Below are positions 1 through 12,890 of a DNA stretch of 64,000 nt, in pieces. The DNA is from Todiramphus chloris collaris (taxonomy: Eukaryota; Chordata; Aves; Coraciiformes; Alcedinidae): NCBI GenBank assembly GCA_025345505.1, contig JANVCC010000076.1, positions 12,788,057-12,852,056 on the forward strand. The letters run 5' to 3'. The notes under the pieces were generated by a model. That model was not told where the DNA came from, ran no database searches, and worked only from the letters and a program-made list of their open reading frames with translations. Within the stretch, counting starts at the first letter, position 1; each line of letters starts with the position of its first letter. Both the position numbers and the translations under genes were made by a program.

Positions 1-2769
1 TGGAAAGGTACTGAAGTATTTTTCCCTGATGTAAGTAACCTTGAGAAGAGATGACCCAGACATTCAAGACAATTTGAGCATGTCACCCACATACTAGTCC
101 ACACAGGTATGCGAGAAGCCAAACACCTTTAAAGGTTTTCAATTTAGAGCAAATTATCCAGTGCAAACACTCCCAGAACTACACTGAAATTGAAACCTCA
201 ACAATAATGCCTGTGGGGTAAAAAAAAGAACTTCTTATGACTAAAGGATAGAATTATCTGAAGGACCCAGGTCAATCTAAACTTTCAGATATAGTTAAAA
301 TGCTGATTGTTTGCCATAATAGGGCAGCTGTGCCAAAGAATCAGCTGACTACAGGAACAAATCTGGTATGTGTGATAGTCATTTATAGGTGGATTAAATG
401 CACATGTGTAATATGAAGTGATGAGAATTTATGTTTAATAACAAAATTATCCTTATGAACTTTGCAGGCTGTACAGACACACTGTGTTCCAAAAACATAC
501 GGACAGTGAATAATCTAAAGTACCAAAAAATGCATTATCTATAGTCTGACAAAAAAAAGTATTCTTTCTTACTCCTTTTCTCATAGACAGAGATGTAGCT
601 GTTGAAAATGCCCTTCTACTAAAAAAAATAAAGTAAAGAAAAAAAAAGAGGTAAAATATCTGAGACATATAAAGTGCATTTAAATCTTTGCCAGGCTTAT
701 CAAGAGAACTGCCTGCAGATACCATCACTAAAGACTAAGGCATATATCCCTGATGCAGAAAAGTACTATAAAAATGATTCTGAGGGTATCAAGAATGCAT
801 AGGGTATACATAGCTGGTCAAACAATTTATCTACCCACTTCACTATGAATCCTGTTCCTGGCACTTCCACACTGCATGAATATTACAACATAATGCTGGA
901 GACTTGTTGTGGGGTTTTTTTTTGTTCCAAATCAACCATCTAGCTTTCTTGAAACCAAAACAAATCCATCTAACACTACCACAGAGGGGTTTTTACCCTT
1001 ATATGTCCTCTTACCATATATATCCTTAGTTTCATGGTAGCAAAATATCATTGTGATGGAATTACAGCTGAGTGGTCACATTACAGACACCAAGCTGAAA
1101 AAAGTAACCCTGTGAAAAGAAATATTTATGCCTGAGAGCACCAGGAGTACCACATAGAAGGTCAGGGGACCTAGGACTTAGTGCTGTGAGACAGGGACAT
1201 GATCAAGCCATGTGACATATTCTACATGCTCCCCATTTCCAAATTCTCTCCTTTGCTACTGAGTCTTGACACCATAATTTGAAATATGTTTATTCCCACT
1301 TTCATTGATGACACAGAAAGATTGACTCGAAAAGAGATGAACTTGGACCCAAAGAACTGTGAACAGGGGTATCCCTCTGCAGTAGTCTGTCCCCTCTGCA
1401 GTAGTCTGTCCCCATATAGTTCTCAGAACTATTTTCAGTGCATGGACCAGAGTTAACCATTCTTATGGAGACTGTACCTCATCCTCTCTGCAAGGGCACA
1501 AACAGTGGGATTTCAGATGTGCTTACAAGACTCTGGAGCACGAGTTCCAGTAATATTTTTGTTGTGGTGAAACTGTCACCCCATACTTAGAAGCTTTATC
1601 CTTAGTCCTTCACCTTGAGCACTTCTATATATCAGGCACCATCGAGGCCTGTGAGGAACCTGAGGCATGTGTAAGAGTCATTGGGTAAGTACTGATGCCA
1701 GAGGTAGACATTAGAAGCCAATTCACAGCACACTGCAACACTACGCAACAGTACAGGACCAGACTAAGTGCAGAGGACTTCATAGGTCACTTGACTGCAG
1801 CAGTTGTTGAAAATGCCAACAAAACAGTGAAAAGAATATGATTTATACAATAGAGCAGCTTCTAATTCTGTGCTCTGGATTTCAATATGCAGAATTCAGT
1901 AAGTCTCTATTACAAGAACACATTTGATTCTAAATTCATTGTCAATGTACCTTTCTTATGATTGATAAAGTAAATAGAAGGCTCTAAGAGGTAGTGAAAG
2001 CGAGAAACATTCCTAGGAAATCAACAGACACAAAGTGAGGGGATGTTTTTACAGATTGAGTTTAAATAATGATCAGTGCAGAGAACATGGAGCTGTTCTG
2101 TGAAATGCTTAATAGGTTCAACCACTGTCAAACAATTACACAGTATTCTCAGCACTGAAAAACATAAATGGTATTTGCAGGTAGGTAGTTAGTGTAAATG
2201 AACAATAAAACATAGAAGACAAAGAGTTCATCTGCAAGAACACAAGCAAATAAATGGTAATTACAGAAAAAGATAAATTTGGTGAGTCTTTATAGCATAG
2301 CATGTTAAGCATCATTTGCTGTCATCAGTATAAACCTCTTTTCTAAATCGGTGATAACTATTCTAAGCTGTTCTCATTTGCACTTGAAACTGAATTCATG
2401 ATGGCATTTCAGGCTCTTTTCCCCTCCTTTCTCATCCTACTCCTTCTAAAATCCGTTTATCTCACCATATTTTCCCCAAGACATCTCAAATACTATTTAT
2501 TCAGGTTTAGTTTTGTTTTGTGGGTTGGGTTTGTTCTTTCTTGTTTGCTTTTTTTTATTATCTGAATGTGGTGTTAAATCTGAAAATGTTGAAGGCCACC
2601 ACAGGAAACTTACAAAAATAGCTGTAGTTTTCAGTTTATGAAATACTTCAAAACCATTGGCCTTTTCACTTTGTCTTTTAGGGCTTTCCTAAGGCTTCCA
2701 CTACAAAGAAACTGTGTTTTTGAAACCCAGCTCAGGACCCAGGGTCTCAAAAAAGGTCTCTAAGTCAGT
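1..2769. other. AT-rich non-coding stretch, no gene seen
   Basis: I see no gene, RNA gene or recognisable transposon here. A minus-strand frame of 91 codons at 453-728 is low complexity (runs of F, K and S from A/T tracts) and has no family resemblance. The only structured item is a perfect 19-bp tandem duplication at 1374-1411, listed separately. Confidence 0.6.
1374..1411. repeat. Perfect 19-bp tandem duplication (2 copies)
   Basis: The unit cctctgcagtagtctgtcc occurs twice back to back (1374-1392 and 1393-1411) without a mismatch. The lack of divergence suggests a recent local duplication, for example by replication slippage, and it may vary in copy number between individuals. Confidence 0.9.
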
Positions 2770-3425
2770 GTGGTGGGTTGTCCTTGGCTAGTAGCCAAGC
2801 ACCCACTGAGCTGTGTGTTCACTCTTCCTTGCTGTACGGGATGAGGGAGAACAGGAGTGAGAAAATTCAGGGGTCGAAACAAAGGCAGGCATCTCACTCA
2901 CCAAGTACTGTTGTGGGAAAACCAGACTGGATTTGAAGAATTGAATATTTAATTACCAGTTTGCTAATGGGAAACAAACAAACTAAATGTAAGCGGTTTA
3001 GACACCTATCCTTCCCCTTTCCCAGGCTCAACTTCATTCCAGATGCCTCTCCTCAGCCCTTGCTATCACTGCAGGTTACACTAAAGTCCCTTCAGGGAGG
3101 CAACAAGCAGCACTGGGGAGTGTGGTCAAGGGTTGTTGCTGTCTGCAGCTCCTCTCTTTGCATGCTTTTCATGGGCTCCAGTATGGGCTCTCAGCAGACC
3201 GCAGCAGTCCCTTCGGTGGTGTGTCCGCTCCACCATGGAGCACCTCCTTCTCTTCTAGATGTGGTGTTCCCTCTGTTGTTTCTCACTCTTTTTGTTCTCT
3301 CCTCTTTTCACTGCTCCCTCATTTGCTCCTCTGTTACCTCTCTCACCAGTGTTTTAATATGTCTCTTACTGACATATTCCCCAAACAATGTTTCTGTAGG
3401 TGCCACCTCAGCTCAAGACAGTAAA
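2770..3425. mobile_element. Avian ERV-type interspersed repeat, degenerate
   Basis: The start (gtggtgggttgtccttggct, 2770-2789) is followed by gccaagcacccac, a 'ctcactcaccaa' motif, a 'gggaaaaccagactgga' motif and 'ggctcaacttcattcc'. This order matches an interspersed repeat that I recognise from bird genomes and believe to be derived from an ERVL-type LTR or LTR-proximal region. The right half, from about 3150, is C/T-rich and diverged, so the 3' boundary is approximate. The 161-codon plus-strand frame across it (2961-3446) is a reading of the repeat and not a gene. Orientation and exact family cannot be settled by eye. Confidence 0.55.
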
Positions 3426-6400
3426 ATCTTCTACAGGAAATTTTGATGAATGTACCCAGTGAGGCTACCAGCGACTTCTGGCCTCCAAACTCAAAATTTG
3501 CAATTATGGGTGGAGCTAATCCTAGGTCCAGACACGCTGCTTTCATCACAGCAAGGCTCCAGGATGTGAGACAGTTCACAAATAAGAAGTGCTAAATGCT
3601 GCGCTGAAGAACAGATATAAGGCAATACTTCTTCCTCTTATCCAAGAGCTAATAACAATACTCTTATCCAACTTTAATAGGGAACATAAGTTTTGTATTG
3701 CAAATTATTTGAGGGGTGGTTTCAACTTTGCTCCTTTTCCTATATGGCACCAGTCAGGTCAGCTAATTTTGAACTGAAGAGTTGGAAGTCTGTTTTCTGG
3801 GACAAAAATCTGTCAGAAGCCAAGGAAGCACTGTGGCACACAAGGGATGCTAGCCAAATTTCTCCACATAGCTTAAGGGAGGTGGATTTTCTTCAAGTAA
3901 GGACCTGAACTTCTTTGGCTCATTTGAAAAATCTTTGCTTCTGGTCTTAGTTGTCACTCCTGTATTTTATGAAGTCTAACACTAATTCCTAACCATAACT
4001 ATCAGGAAAGTTGAGTCAATAAAGCACTTTCCACATGGATGGAGAACTGGGGAGACAGAGGCATTACTCTCTTTCCCTCACACTATCACTGACTGAGTTG
4101 AATAGGCTTCCCTTTTGTTTTAGGTCAGCACAAAATTAATTTATGAGCATGGAATAAGCTTCTACAAATATTTTTTAAATTATCAATACTCTTGAAAAAG
4201 AATTCTTAGCTTAAGAGGATGAAAATAGGAAATCAACAGCAATCCCAGCAGTCTTACCATGTTCAGCCATTGCTGAAAGTTACGTATCTATTGTGTTACA
4301 AGAGCCTACGACTGCTGTTTTACATGTCAACCATTTGCAGCACTGAACTAAAGGCATGGCAATTTTAATATTAATGTAATTGCACTTTGAGTAATTGCGC
4401 ATATTGTATTGAATTCAGAAGCTTTGACTTTGACTTACAGCAGCATCAGAAAATGTTTTGATTCTACAAAGCACAGTACGAAGACTTTCATCAGCCTACA
4501 GCCTTCAGACACATAGGTCTCATTCCAAAAATAGGTTAACTCATTCTACCAAATAAAGAACACCTAAATCAAAACTCTTCAGTGTATTTGTCTGCTATGT
4601 ATATCATGTATCATAGAGAGTACTGTAATTTGTCATCCCTTCCCGGTGGTAATTACTGGAAAAAGTTTAGACTTAAGGAACAGTGTGTCTCTTTTCAAAA
4701 CCTATCAATCATTTTTATATTTTTCAGATTATATAAAACATTTTGTATGCTCACAGTCTATTAAATTGTATTGCTGCATCTAGCCTGAGGACCAGAATTC
4801 ACTGGCATTTTATTAATGCAAGGGGATTTAAAATTTATATGTGAAGTTGCTCACTTTATTATCAGCAATGTTATTCTTTATGCTTTTGCTATTTCCTTCA
4901 TTTAAGGAGATGAACATCAGAGTTTAGTGAGTGATTAGAGTCCCTGTTAAGTAATGCTTGATAAGGCAGACTTCCCTAGGCAAACATTTTGATTTTAAGC
5001 TCATTGTTTTATATTGTTCTATATCCTTATACAAGTAACTTGTATAAAAGAGATACTATATGGAAACTTAAACCAATCAACAAGCTTGCTGTGCTTCATT
5101 TCTGAATATATAAACACTTCTGCTGCTGTTCGGCAAGTGTCGGCTAGTGATGTATGCACATTTGCTTTTGAACAGCACAAAATACTGCTGATGCTATCAA
5201 AGCATGTAAATAATAAATGATAGTGTGTGGCAGGAGTGATCAGGAGTCACTGCAGCGAGTCAGAAAGTGGCAAAAAACCCCAAAGATTGTGTTAACCTTG
5301 ACAGTAGAAGTGGAGGAAAGTTGAAAGTCTAGTTCCTCTTGTGAAGGTATGGTTCAAAGCAGCAGGCTAAGTTGCTTCATACGAAACTTTCAGCTTCTAT
5401 CAATCCATCCATTTACCATAAGAGTACAAGAAAAAAGGAGCCTGGAGTGTAATAGCCTGAAAACCACTTTGTTTCTATTTATCTGGGAACTTGAAAGGTC
5501 TAGTTAATGAACAATGGACAGACTCATTAGTTATTGATCATAATAGTAGCAATGTATATGTGTGATGGCAAAAACAATACGCACCACAGTGCAAGATTGA
5601 AAAGGGATTTTTTTTTTTTAACTAATAACTAACTTTATCAGAGAAGTTACTGTTGACAATTTACTGGTTTTAGGATAAGCCTTCACACATAATGAACAAA
5701 GATCACACACAACATAACATTGTTAAACTAAAAATCTGTACCTCATGAATCATTCGTGCAGAATGATGTTGAGACCACGGAGATTAGCTAACAGAGGTAA
5801 CAGCACACTTTTTAATTGCTCTCAGCCACAGAATTCTCAAGACAGAAAGCACCAGTCTCAGTATACACCAGTATCAGGACATCATGTCAATACCCTTCTT
5901 TTTTCACAACCATAGCCAGTATTCTGCAGCTGCATTAGATCCACATCATGTGACCTTTGTGGATGTGCATGAGGTAAGGAAGGGAAGGTCTGTGCCATAC
6001 AGGACAGGAAATCCCACTGGCAACCTGAACTAACCATATACTGCTCTGGGTTAGCAGAACTTGCTACTTGCCTTCCTCCTACCCTTTCCAGGCATCTTTA
6101 TAGACACCATCTTATTGTCATGAAGATCTATGCAGAAATTACACCATAGCCCTAGCAAGGAAAAGCCCTAAATAATCATAAAACCATGTCTTTGCAGTGA
6201 AGTCTTTATTATTGAATCCAAAATAAAATATAACAATATGTCTGTATAGTGGCAGCCATACAAAATGTATACACTGTCCTATCAGGAGGCAGGTTTTAAA
6301 TAGGACGATTTACTGTTAAAAGCAATAAGCTGCAGTGGAGCTGTCTTGAACCTGGCATTCAACAACTTGCAATAGACTCAGAATACTGTTCTTTCATATC

Positions 6401-8200
6401 TTGTATTAGAGAAATATTTCCAGTTTGACTGTAGCTATTGTTGCTATGGTTCCTCATGCTGGAATACATGTTTATGTGCACATTCCCTATTGCTGAGGCT
6501 ACCTCACATGCTAGCAAAATGAAAGGACACGCACATTTGAAATCTTCACCCTCCAGAATGGGGGAGTCTAGGGTCTATTGATGTAGATTACTTCGGAATA
6601 ATGGTCTCAAATACACTACCAGGTAGTCTGAAAGAGTGATTTAGGACATATCTCAGTTTTGCAATGGAAAGGCTTGTAAGTGTATAAGCTTAGCTCCGAA
6701 CAAGCTGGTTCATTTTTATAGCACAAAAAGTGCATCTCTGCAATAAAATGTGGTACTGCACAGAGGCACTTCAGCTCAGTCCATGCCAGTTCACACAGAT
6801 TCCAGAAACAGTATTGTCTGCTGTTCTGTTTGGGCAAGATTTTTGTCCTAACTCAAAGTAGCTCTCAGACCTTTAAAGCATTTTGAGATACTAGCTTCTC
6901 TCCTGAAACTAGGAGAATTGTGTATGACTGCCACATTACTCACCAGTAAACTCAGTCCCATGCTACTATTGTTTTACTCCCTTCAGCAGACAAAACAGAT
7001 TATATGGAATCCCTTGGGTAGCATCACAGTAATCCTTGGAGCAGTAGTGAATGTGTCCGCTGACCATAAAACACGAGAGCAAAACAGATCCTACTCTGGG
7101 ACTGTTCTTTAATTAACAAGAGAGCTATAAAGAACAAAACTTCAGTCAAGATTCAGGATTTACTCTTCAGTGTCTTTCCCAACAAAGTACAAGGATGCTT
7201 CTCTTCTCTGTGTTCCATATATACATGCTCCAAGAAAAGAGGTACTTGACACCAAGATACAAAGGCTCAGGACCTCAAGGATGCTCTCCCAGCCAAGCAG
7301 CTCTCCTGAAAGAGGTGAGAATGTCTCGGAATACACTTCAGGTCAGGTTCACTTGCAAACAAGTGAAAAAAAAAAAATTAGGGAATGGAAAAGTGTGCAA
7401 ACAATGTATTTGTTTAGTTCCCAATGACTGTCTTACTCACTGCCTTTGTTATCCTGCACACTGCTGAGAATAAGTCAGGAGACAAGTCTCTCTCACAGAG
7501 CTCCATAAGGACTGACTTGAGCATTTACTCTATTATTGCCATGGTGAGCACTGTATAAAATCCCAGCACATCACAAAAAGTGCAGAAACACCAGCTCGGC
7601 TACACTCTTGGGGGAGGTGTTCTTTGTACTCTTCCTGCCCCCCACAGTCACATAGAAGCCAGTCCAAAACTCCCCCTCCCTGGCTTTTGCAATATGGGAG
7701 AGTTTTCAATCCAATCTCTTCCTCTTTCTTTTTCATGCAGCACTGACCTAAGCATGCTCCATGCAGCAAAGTCACACAGAGCAAAAAATTTTTCGTTGGG
7801 GCAGAATTCAGCCATGTTTATTTATATAGCTAGACTAATCACTGCAACCTTCTGATGGTCACCATGTGTCTGGCAAGCTTCAGCTGTGGTGTTCTGGGAA
7901 GCTACAGCCTTGTTTTCTCCCAAGCATTCCCCTATGCAGCCCCAAATGAGAGAGGCAGAATTGGGAGACAATGAAAAGCCAGCTTCTATACCTGCATATG
8001 AGAACAGCTGAACTTTTGCTCCCCTCTTATTCTTCCTATTCACATCCTGCAAATCCAGCAATTGCTTGAGACTGTCCTCTATACAGACTCCAATTGGAGG
8101 TGAAACATTTGTAAGAACTAGTACTGCATGCATTTTCACATGAACTATCGCACTTAGAAACAAATGCTATTTAAAGTGGATTGTCCCAGGAGTCTCTCTC
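3426..8200. other. Non-coding stretch, nothing recognised
   Basis: No gene or clear repeat was recognised. Open frames here are short (up to about 113 codons, minus strand 7822-8163), lack domain motifs and overlap open frames on other strands, which is usual for stop-poor chance sequence. There is a short T run near 5609-5619. Confidence 0.5.
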
Positions 8201-8289
8201 AGTTAGCACAATGCACTTTCCCAGAAGGGGTTCCATTTCAGGTCTTGAACTTGTCCCACGCTCCCAGACCTTCTGGGCCAAAGAGTGTG

Positions 8290-8470
8290 GCAGAATCATT
8301 AAACCCAAACCCTAGCCGGGAGCTGGTACTCTGATAGCTCAGTTTTGAGCCATTCAGACATGCAAACATGAAGTTAGTATATCCAAAGGAGGAATAGAAC
8401 TCAGCCTTCCTCAATCAGAAGCAGACCCCCTGACACCCCAAGGAAAGGAAGTGGTGCTCTAACCACTCCT
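8290..8470 (-). repeat. Possible tRNA-derived SINE relic
   Basis: On the minus strand, gtggttagagcacc (around 8449-8462) resembles a tRNA A-box. About 65 bases further on, gagttctattcctcc (about 8385-8399) resembles a B-box. That spacing exceeds the usual 30-40 bases, so an insertion or chance must be allowed. A second A-box-like string, gatagctcagtttt, lies on the plus strand at about 8332. Family resemblance is to old amniote tRNA-SINEs of the CORE type, but the body is too diverged to assign. It is not a functional tRNA. Confidence 0.3.
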
Positions 8471-10500
8471 GGGAAAGAAAACAACTGTCCTTCCTGCTTT
8501 TTCCCTTTCCAAAGAAAACCTCCAAGGAGAGATATAATAAGGGGAAAATTTAAGGAGCAAACTGAAAACTGCAAGTATTTTTGCTATCCATATTAGGTTT
8601 TGTTATAAAGCTATCTAGAACCTGAAGGACTTTAACAGGTACCTGATTTAATTTTTGTGGTGCAAAAAACTGCCTTTTATGGAGAGTGTCCTGTTTTGAA
8701 AGATCAAGAGGTTGAAGTTGATAGGGAATGTTAGGGACATAAGGCCAGGGGTTAATCAGTGCCTTGAAAGAGGAGGCCTTCTATTTTCAGTATTCTTTTC
8801 TCCCATTTTCTAAAATTTTCTGGCAAACGGTGTGAATGGCTTACAGCAATCTGTTTCCTGTCACATCAGTGATGCTGTGCTGGTTTGCACCTCTGGGGAA
8901 ACCCATGAAGCTAGAGACAGTCTAATATTTGCAATCATCTGCTGCAGTCTCGAGAAAATTTCTTATCAAAGGTTTTCAATCTGGCATTAAAAAATATTGA
9001 TTTTTCTATATACAGGGACCCCATGCATCTGCCACTTTATGAGGGTTAAGAAGATGGACAGTTGAGAAACAAGAGCTCAGTTTTGGTGTTGTTTTCAACA
9101 TGTAAGCTAGAAGTTGTGGCTTCTCAGGAAACACCTCTGTTAACATTCTGTGGGAAGAGGACAGAATTACCATCAGCTTCATCTTTCCCTGTTTATCTCC
9201 ACAGCACATGTTGCTGAGTGTCCTAAACATCCACTAAAAAGAACAGAGGCTGGAGGTTTAACCACCATCTGTGAATCTCAGAATGTGGACCAGGATAAAG
9301 CTTGATATCATGGGGTTTCCATGCATTCAAAGATAAGATAATTAACATCGAAAAGGGCATGGTACACCTTTCTAAATACTCCTGGTGGTCAAGAGTATGT
9401 GAAGCCAGAGAAAATAAATTGGAACATGCTTTTGAACTCATCAGTGACACTTCAGGTACTTACCAACAACATAAACAGTGGCCATAATCAGTTGGGGAAT
9501 CAAGCATCAAGCTGAGGAGGGAAGTAAGATGGAAGGGAGGAACAAGAAGGGTGGAAAAGAGTAAGCAACATGTCAAAAATTTTGCTCGGAAGTTCAACAT
9601 GCAATGAGTCCTTTCTCACTGAGGCTGCAAAGATGATATTCAGAGATGTTAACAGACTTTGTTCAAGTTGGACGGACAGAAACAAAGTGGACTGAAGTGT
9701 GGATCTCAGTATAGGTCAGCAGCTGTAGCACAGAAATCATTTGATCTGACTGATTATAAGCATCAGAAGATAATCCCTGAGTGCTCATCCATGGGCTGCA
9801 GAAAGACTTCCCAATGTTCACCCTATCTACTAAGCTGTCAATGTGGTGTGCTTGTGAAGAAAATGAATCAGTCTTGTACTAAGAGAGACATATGCACTAT
9901 GATAGGACAGAAATGAGTGAAAGACTATTGCCAAATAATATTCAGGGTGTGGATATTTCATTAACTACTTACTTATATTATTACTACCTTTCCTTAAGCT
10001 GGTATCATGGTGTCTTTCCCTAAAATATCCTTCCTGGTTTTATGTGCACATTGGGTAAGGACTTTACTGCTTAGTAAGGGTACCCAGAAAAGAGGCATTA
10101 CCATGCAGACCTGGCAGAATTTCCATTTCATTTGTTACATTGTTCTTGTATGTTACAAGTGCCCGACTGTAGAAGGAAAACAATTTTAAGCACAGACACA
10201 GATAGGATCCTGCAAAACCAATTTTAAGACTAGAAGGAACCTTAATAATCTCAGAGACTGAGTGTTAGGCTTGGCAGACCATAGATATGTCTATTTTCTG
10301 CTTCTAGCAGATATTCGAGATTAATAGAAGAAATACTTCAAGGAAATGAGAACCACTATTAGAAATCTTTTGGCAGGTAAGTGGAATGGACAATTACCAT
10401 CTCTTTAACAGATGTCCCATGTTTTTTGTCTCTCTGTTGCAGCAGTCAATAACTAACTGCAATCAATTAATGTATCGGTAATTATAGACTGGCAATTTAA
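8471..10500. other. Non-coding stretch, nothing recognised
   Basis: No coding exon, RNA gene or identifiable repeat was seen. Short open frames (60-85 codons) occur on both strands without recognisable motifs. Confidence 0.5.
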
Positions 10501-10504
10501 TTTT

Positions 10505-11400
10505 TGTAGCCATTCACCACTACCCTCTGGATGCAACCATCCAGACAATTCCTTATCCAGGAATTGGCTGGATGGTCCTACCCGACAAATCCATATGTCT
10601 CCAAATTGTTGAGAAGGATGTTGTGGGGGACTGTGTCAAAGGCCTAGCAGAAGGCCAGATAGATGACAGTCATAGTTCTTGCCTTGTCCACCAATGTCAT
10701 CACTCCATTGTAGAAAGCCAGGTAGAACTTTCCCTTAGTGAAGCCATGCTGGCTGTGTCTGATCACCTCCCTGTCCTTCATGTGCCTTCTCAGAGTTTCT
10801 AGGAGAATCTTCTCCATGATCTTCCCAGGCACAGAGGTGAGGCTGAGAGGTGTGTAGTTCCCAGGGTCCTCCTTTCTACCCTTTTTGGAAATGTGTGTAA
10901 TGTGTCCTTGCAGTCACCAGGGACTTCACTTGACTGACAGGACTTTTTGAGTGTAATGGAGAGTGGCTTGGCAACTACATCAGCCAATTCTCAGGACTCG
11001 GGGATGCATCTCGTCTAGGCCCATAGACTTATCTTCAGGTTCCACAGGTGGTCACAAACCTGATTTTCACTTACAGTGGGAGAGATTCTGTCCCCCTGGT
11101 CACCACTTTGTAGTCTTTTAACCTGGGAAGTGCTGGGAGACAGGTTGCCAGTGAAGACCGAGGAAAAAATGTTACTGAGAACCTCAGCCTGCTCCTCATC
11201 TGTTACTGTCTTGCCATTCTTGCTCATCAGGGGAGCTATGTTTTCTTTAACCTTCCTTTTCTCGTTGACGTACCTATAGAAGCCCTTCTTGTTGTTCTCT
11301 GCATCTTTTGCCAATTTCAGCTCCAGCCATGCCCTGGCCTTCCTGACCCCATCCCTACACAATTGGGCAGCATCTCTGTACTCTTCCCAAGATACCTGTA
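10505..11400 (-). pseudogene. CR1 ORF2 reverse transcriptase remnant (5' part)
   Basis: Successive minus-strand frames at 11015-11362, 10799-10987 and 10644-10832 give, in order, the pre-RT linker and N-terminal RT (GFYRYVNEKRKVKENIAP, DEEQAEVLSNIFSSVFTG), an ELADVVAKPLSI block, and [20 protein letters not shown] then SQHGFTKGK. Reading on, a broken AFDTVPHNILL-type block appears at about 10600-10640. Homology fades near 10505, before the YxDD catalytic block, which is not seen in this copy. Frameshifts and stops separate the pieces. Confidence 0.85.
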
Positions 11401-11534
11401 CCTGCTTCCACTAGCTGTGCAGCTCCTTCTTGCCTTTTAATTTGACCAGCAGGTCTCAACTCAGCCATGCTGGTCTCTTCCCTTCCTTGCTTGATTTCTT
11501 ACATCTGCGGTCCTATTGAGCTCTAGTCCTGGAG

Positions 11535-12050
11535 GAGCTAGAATTTTGCTTTCCTGAAATTCAGGGTCCTGTCTATGATCCTTGTCCAACTTGTGTCCCT
11601 TAGTACTGCAAATTCCACCAGTGTGTGATCACTGCAGCCCAAGCTGCCTCCAATCTTGACATCCCTGATGAGCTTTCCTGTGCTGGTGACCAACAGATAC
11701 AGTATTGCTTCCCCTTGGGTAGGGGTGTCTATTTCTTTCCTCAGGAAATTATCCTCAAGGCACTCCAGGAGCATCCTGGATTGCCTACAGCTTGCTGTGT
11801 TACTTTACCAGCAAATGTCAGGGTGGCTGAAGTCCCCCAGAAGGACAAGAGCCTGTGAGCACGATGCCTCCTGTAGCTGGAGTAAGAATGCTTCATCAGT
11901 AGGTTGCCCTTGATTGGGTGGCCTGTACTAGACTCTGACCACAAGGTTCCCCTTGTTGCTTTGATCTCTAATTCCTACCCATAAGCTTTCAACTCACTCG
12001 TGGCTATTCTTTAGGGACATCTCTTCACACTGCATCCATTCCTTAACAGA
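11535..12050 (-). pseudogene. CR1 ORF2 endonuclease remnant, N-terminus missing
   Basis: The minus-strand frames give a VESLWVGIRDQSNKGNL block, then YRPPNQG, GDF-HPDICW, LLECLEDNFL and, at the end, SLGCSDHTLVEF. These are the central and C-terminal blocks of the CR1 EEP-type endonuclease, which nicks target DNA in target-primed reverse transcription. The SDH motif near the C-terminus carries the catalytic His. The N-terminal blocks, with the metal-binding Asn and Glu, are not found. The ORF1-like tail runs almost directly into the mid-endonuclease around 12050-12100, so an internal deletion is inferred. At least one frameshift lies near 11805. Confidence 0.78.
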
Positions 12051-12084
12051 GCGGGCAACAGCTCCTACCCTCCTTCCTCTCCTG

Positions 12085-12890
12085 TCCCCTCCCCTTTCAC
12101 ATCCAGTTTAAAGCCCTGTTGATCAGCCCTGCAGTGTCCTGAGCAAAGACTCTTTTCCCCAGTCAAGAAAGGTGCCTCCCATTTGATGCCAGTAAGCCTG
12201 GTGCTGTGTAGGCCATAACATTGTCAAATCACCCAAATTTGTGGCAGTGACAGCAGCCACAGAGCCATGTATTAATAGACTGGATTTGATTGTTCATTCC
12301 AGTGTTGCTGCCTATGACTGGAAGAAGAGAAGATCACCTCTATCCCAGAATCTCTCACCACCTGTCCCAAGGCCCTAAAGTCTCTTAATTGTTCTTGGAC
12401 TACCAGTCACTACTTCCTCTCCACTTATATGGAAGATCAGTAATGGGTAAAAGTCCAAGGACTTGCACCAGGCTAGGAAGTTTCCTAGTGACATCCCTAA
12501 CCCAGGCTCCAGGAAGACAGCATGCCTCCATATGAGGAGGGTCTACCTGGCATATTGGACTTTCTGTTCCTCTCAGAAGGGAGTCACCTATGACTATTAC
12601 CCTTTTTTCTTCTTTGTGAATGATGTTGAGATATGGGTGGTAGGCTTTTCTGACTGTGGGCATACCTTTGGTGTAGGCTGCCCATCATCTGCATCTTCAT
12701 TTGTCTGGCCTTTCCAACCAGAGCCTCATACTGGCTTTTTAGTGGCACCTGGGGGAATGAGGTGGGCCAGAAAGGAGTTTGTCTGCTTCCTTGACTATGA
12801 ACTAGCTTCCATTCACTCCCCTCATCCAATTTACTGTCTCTGGTCTGACACAGGAGAGTGTGAATGGTGTTTCTTCTGTTTCAGATGAAC
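12085..12890 (-). pseudogene. CR1 ORF1 remnant (GDSL/SGNH-like domain)
   Basis: The minus-strand frame at 12400-12663 contains VIVIGDSLLRGTE, the block-I serine motif of the SGNH/GDSL hydrolase-like domain found in CR1-clade ORF1 proteins. It is followed by CCLPGAWVRDVTRKL. Further downstream in broken frames come an INTWL-type block and an NGRHLS string. The latter sits where the family has its Asp-x-x-His block, here with Asn in place of Asp. In the family this protein accompanies the LINE RNA; its precise role is not settled. Stops and frameshifts after residue 87 of the intact piece show that it is not expressed as a protein. Confidence 0.8.

Noticed and set aside
453-728. 91-codon minus-strand frame
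   Set aside because: Phenylalanine-, serine- and lysine-rich translation of A/T runs, with no motif and no splice context.
2961-3446. 161-codon plus-strand frame, hydrophobic C-terminal half
   Set aside because: It lies within the ERV-type repeat; the leucine/serine-rich part comes from the C/T-rich tract.
12463-12888. 141-codon plus-strand frame
   Set aside because: Antisense shadow of the CR1 ORF1 remnant.
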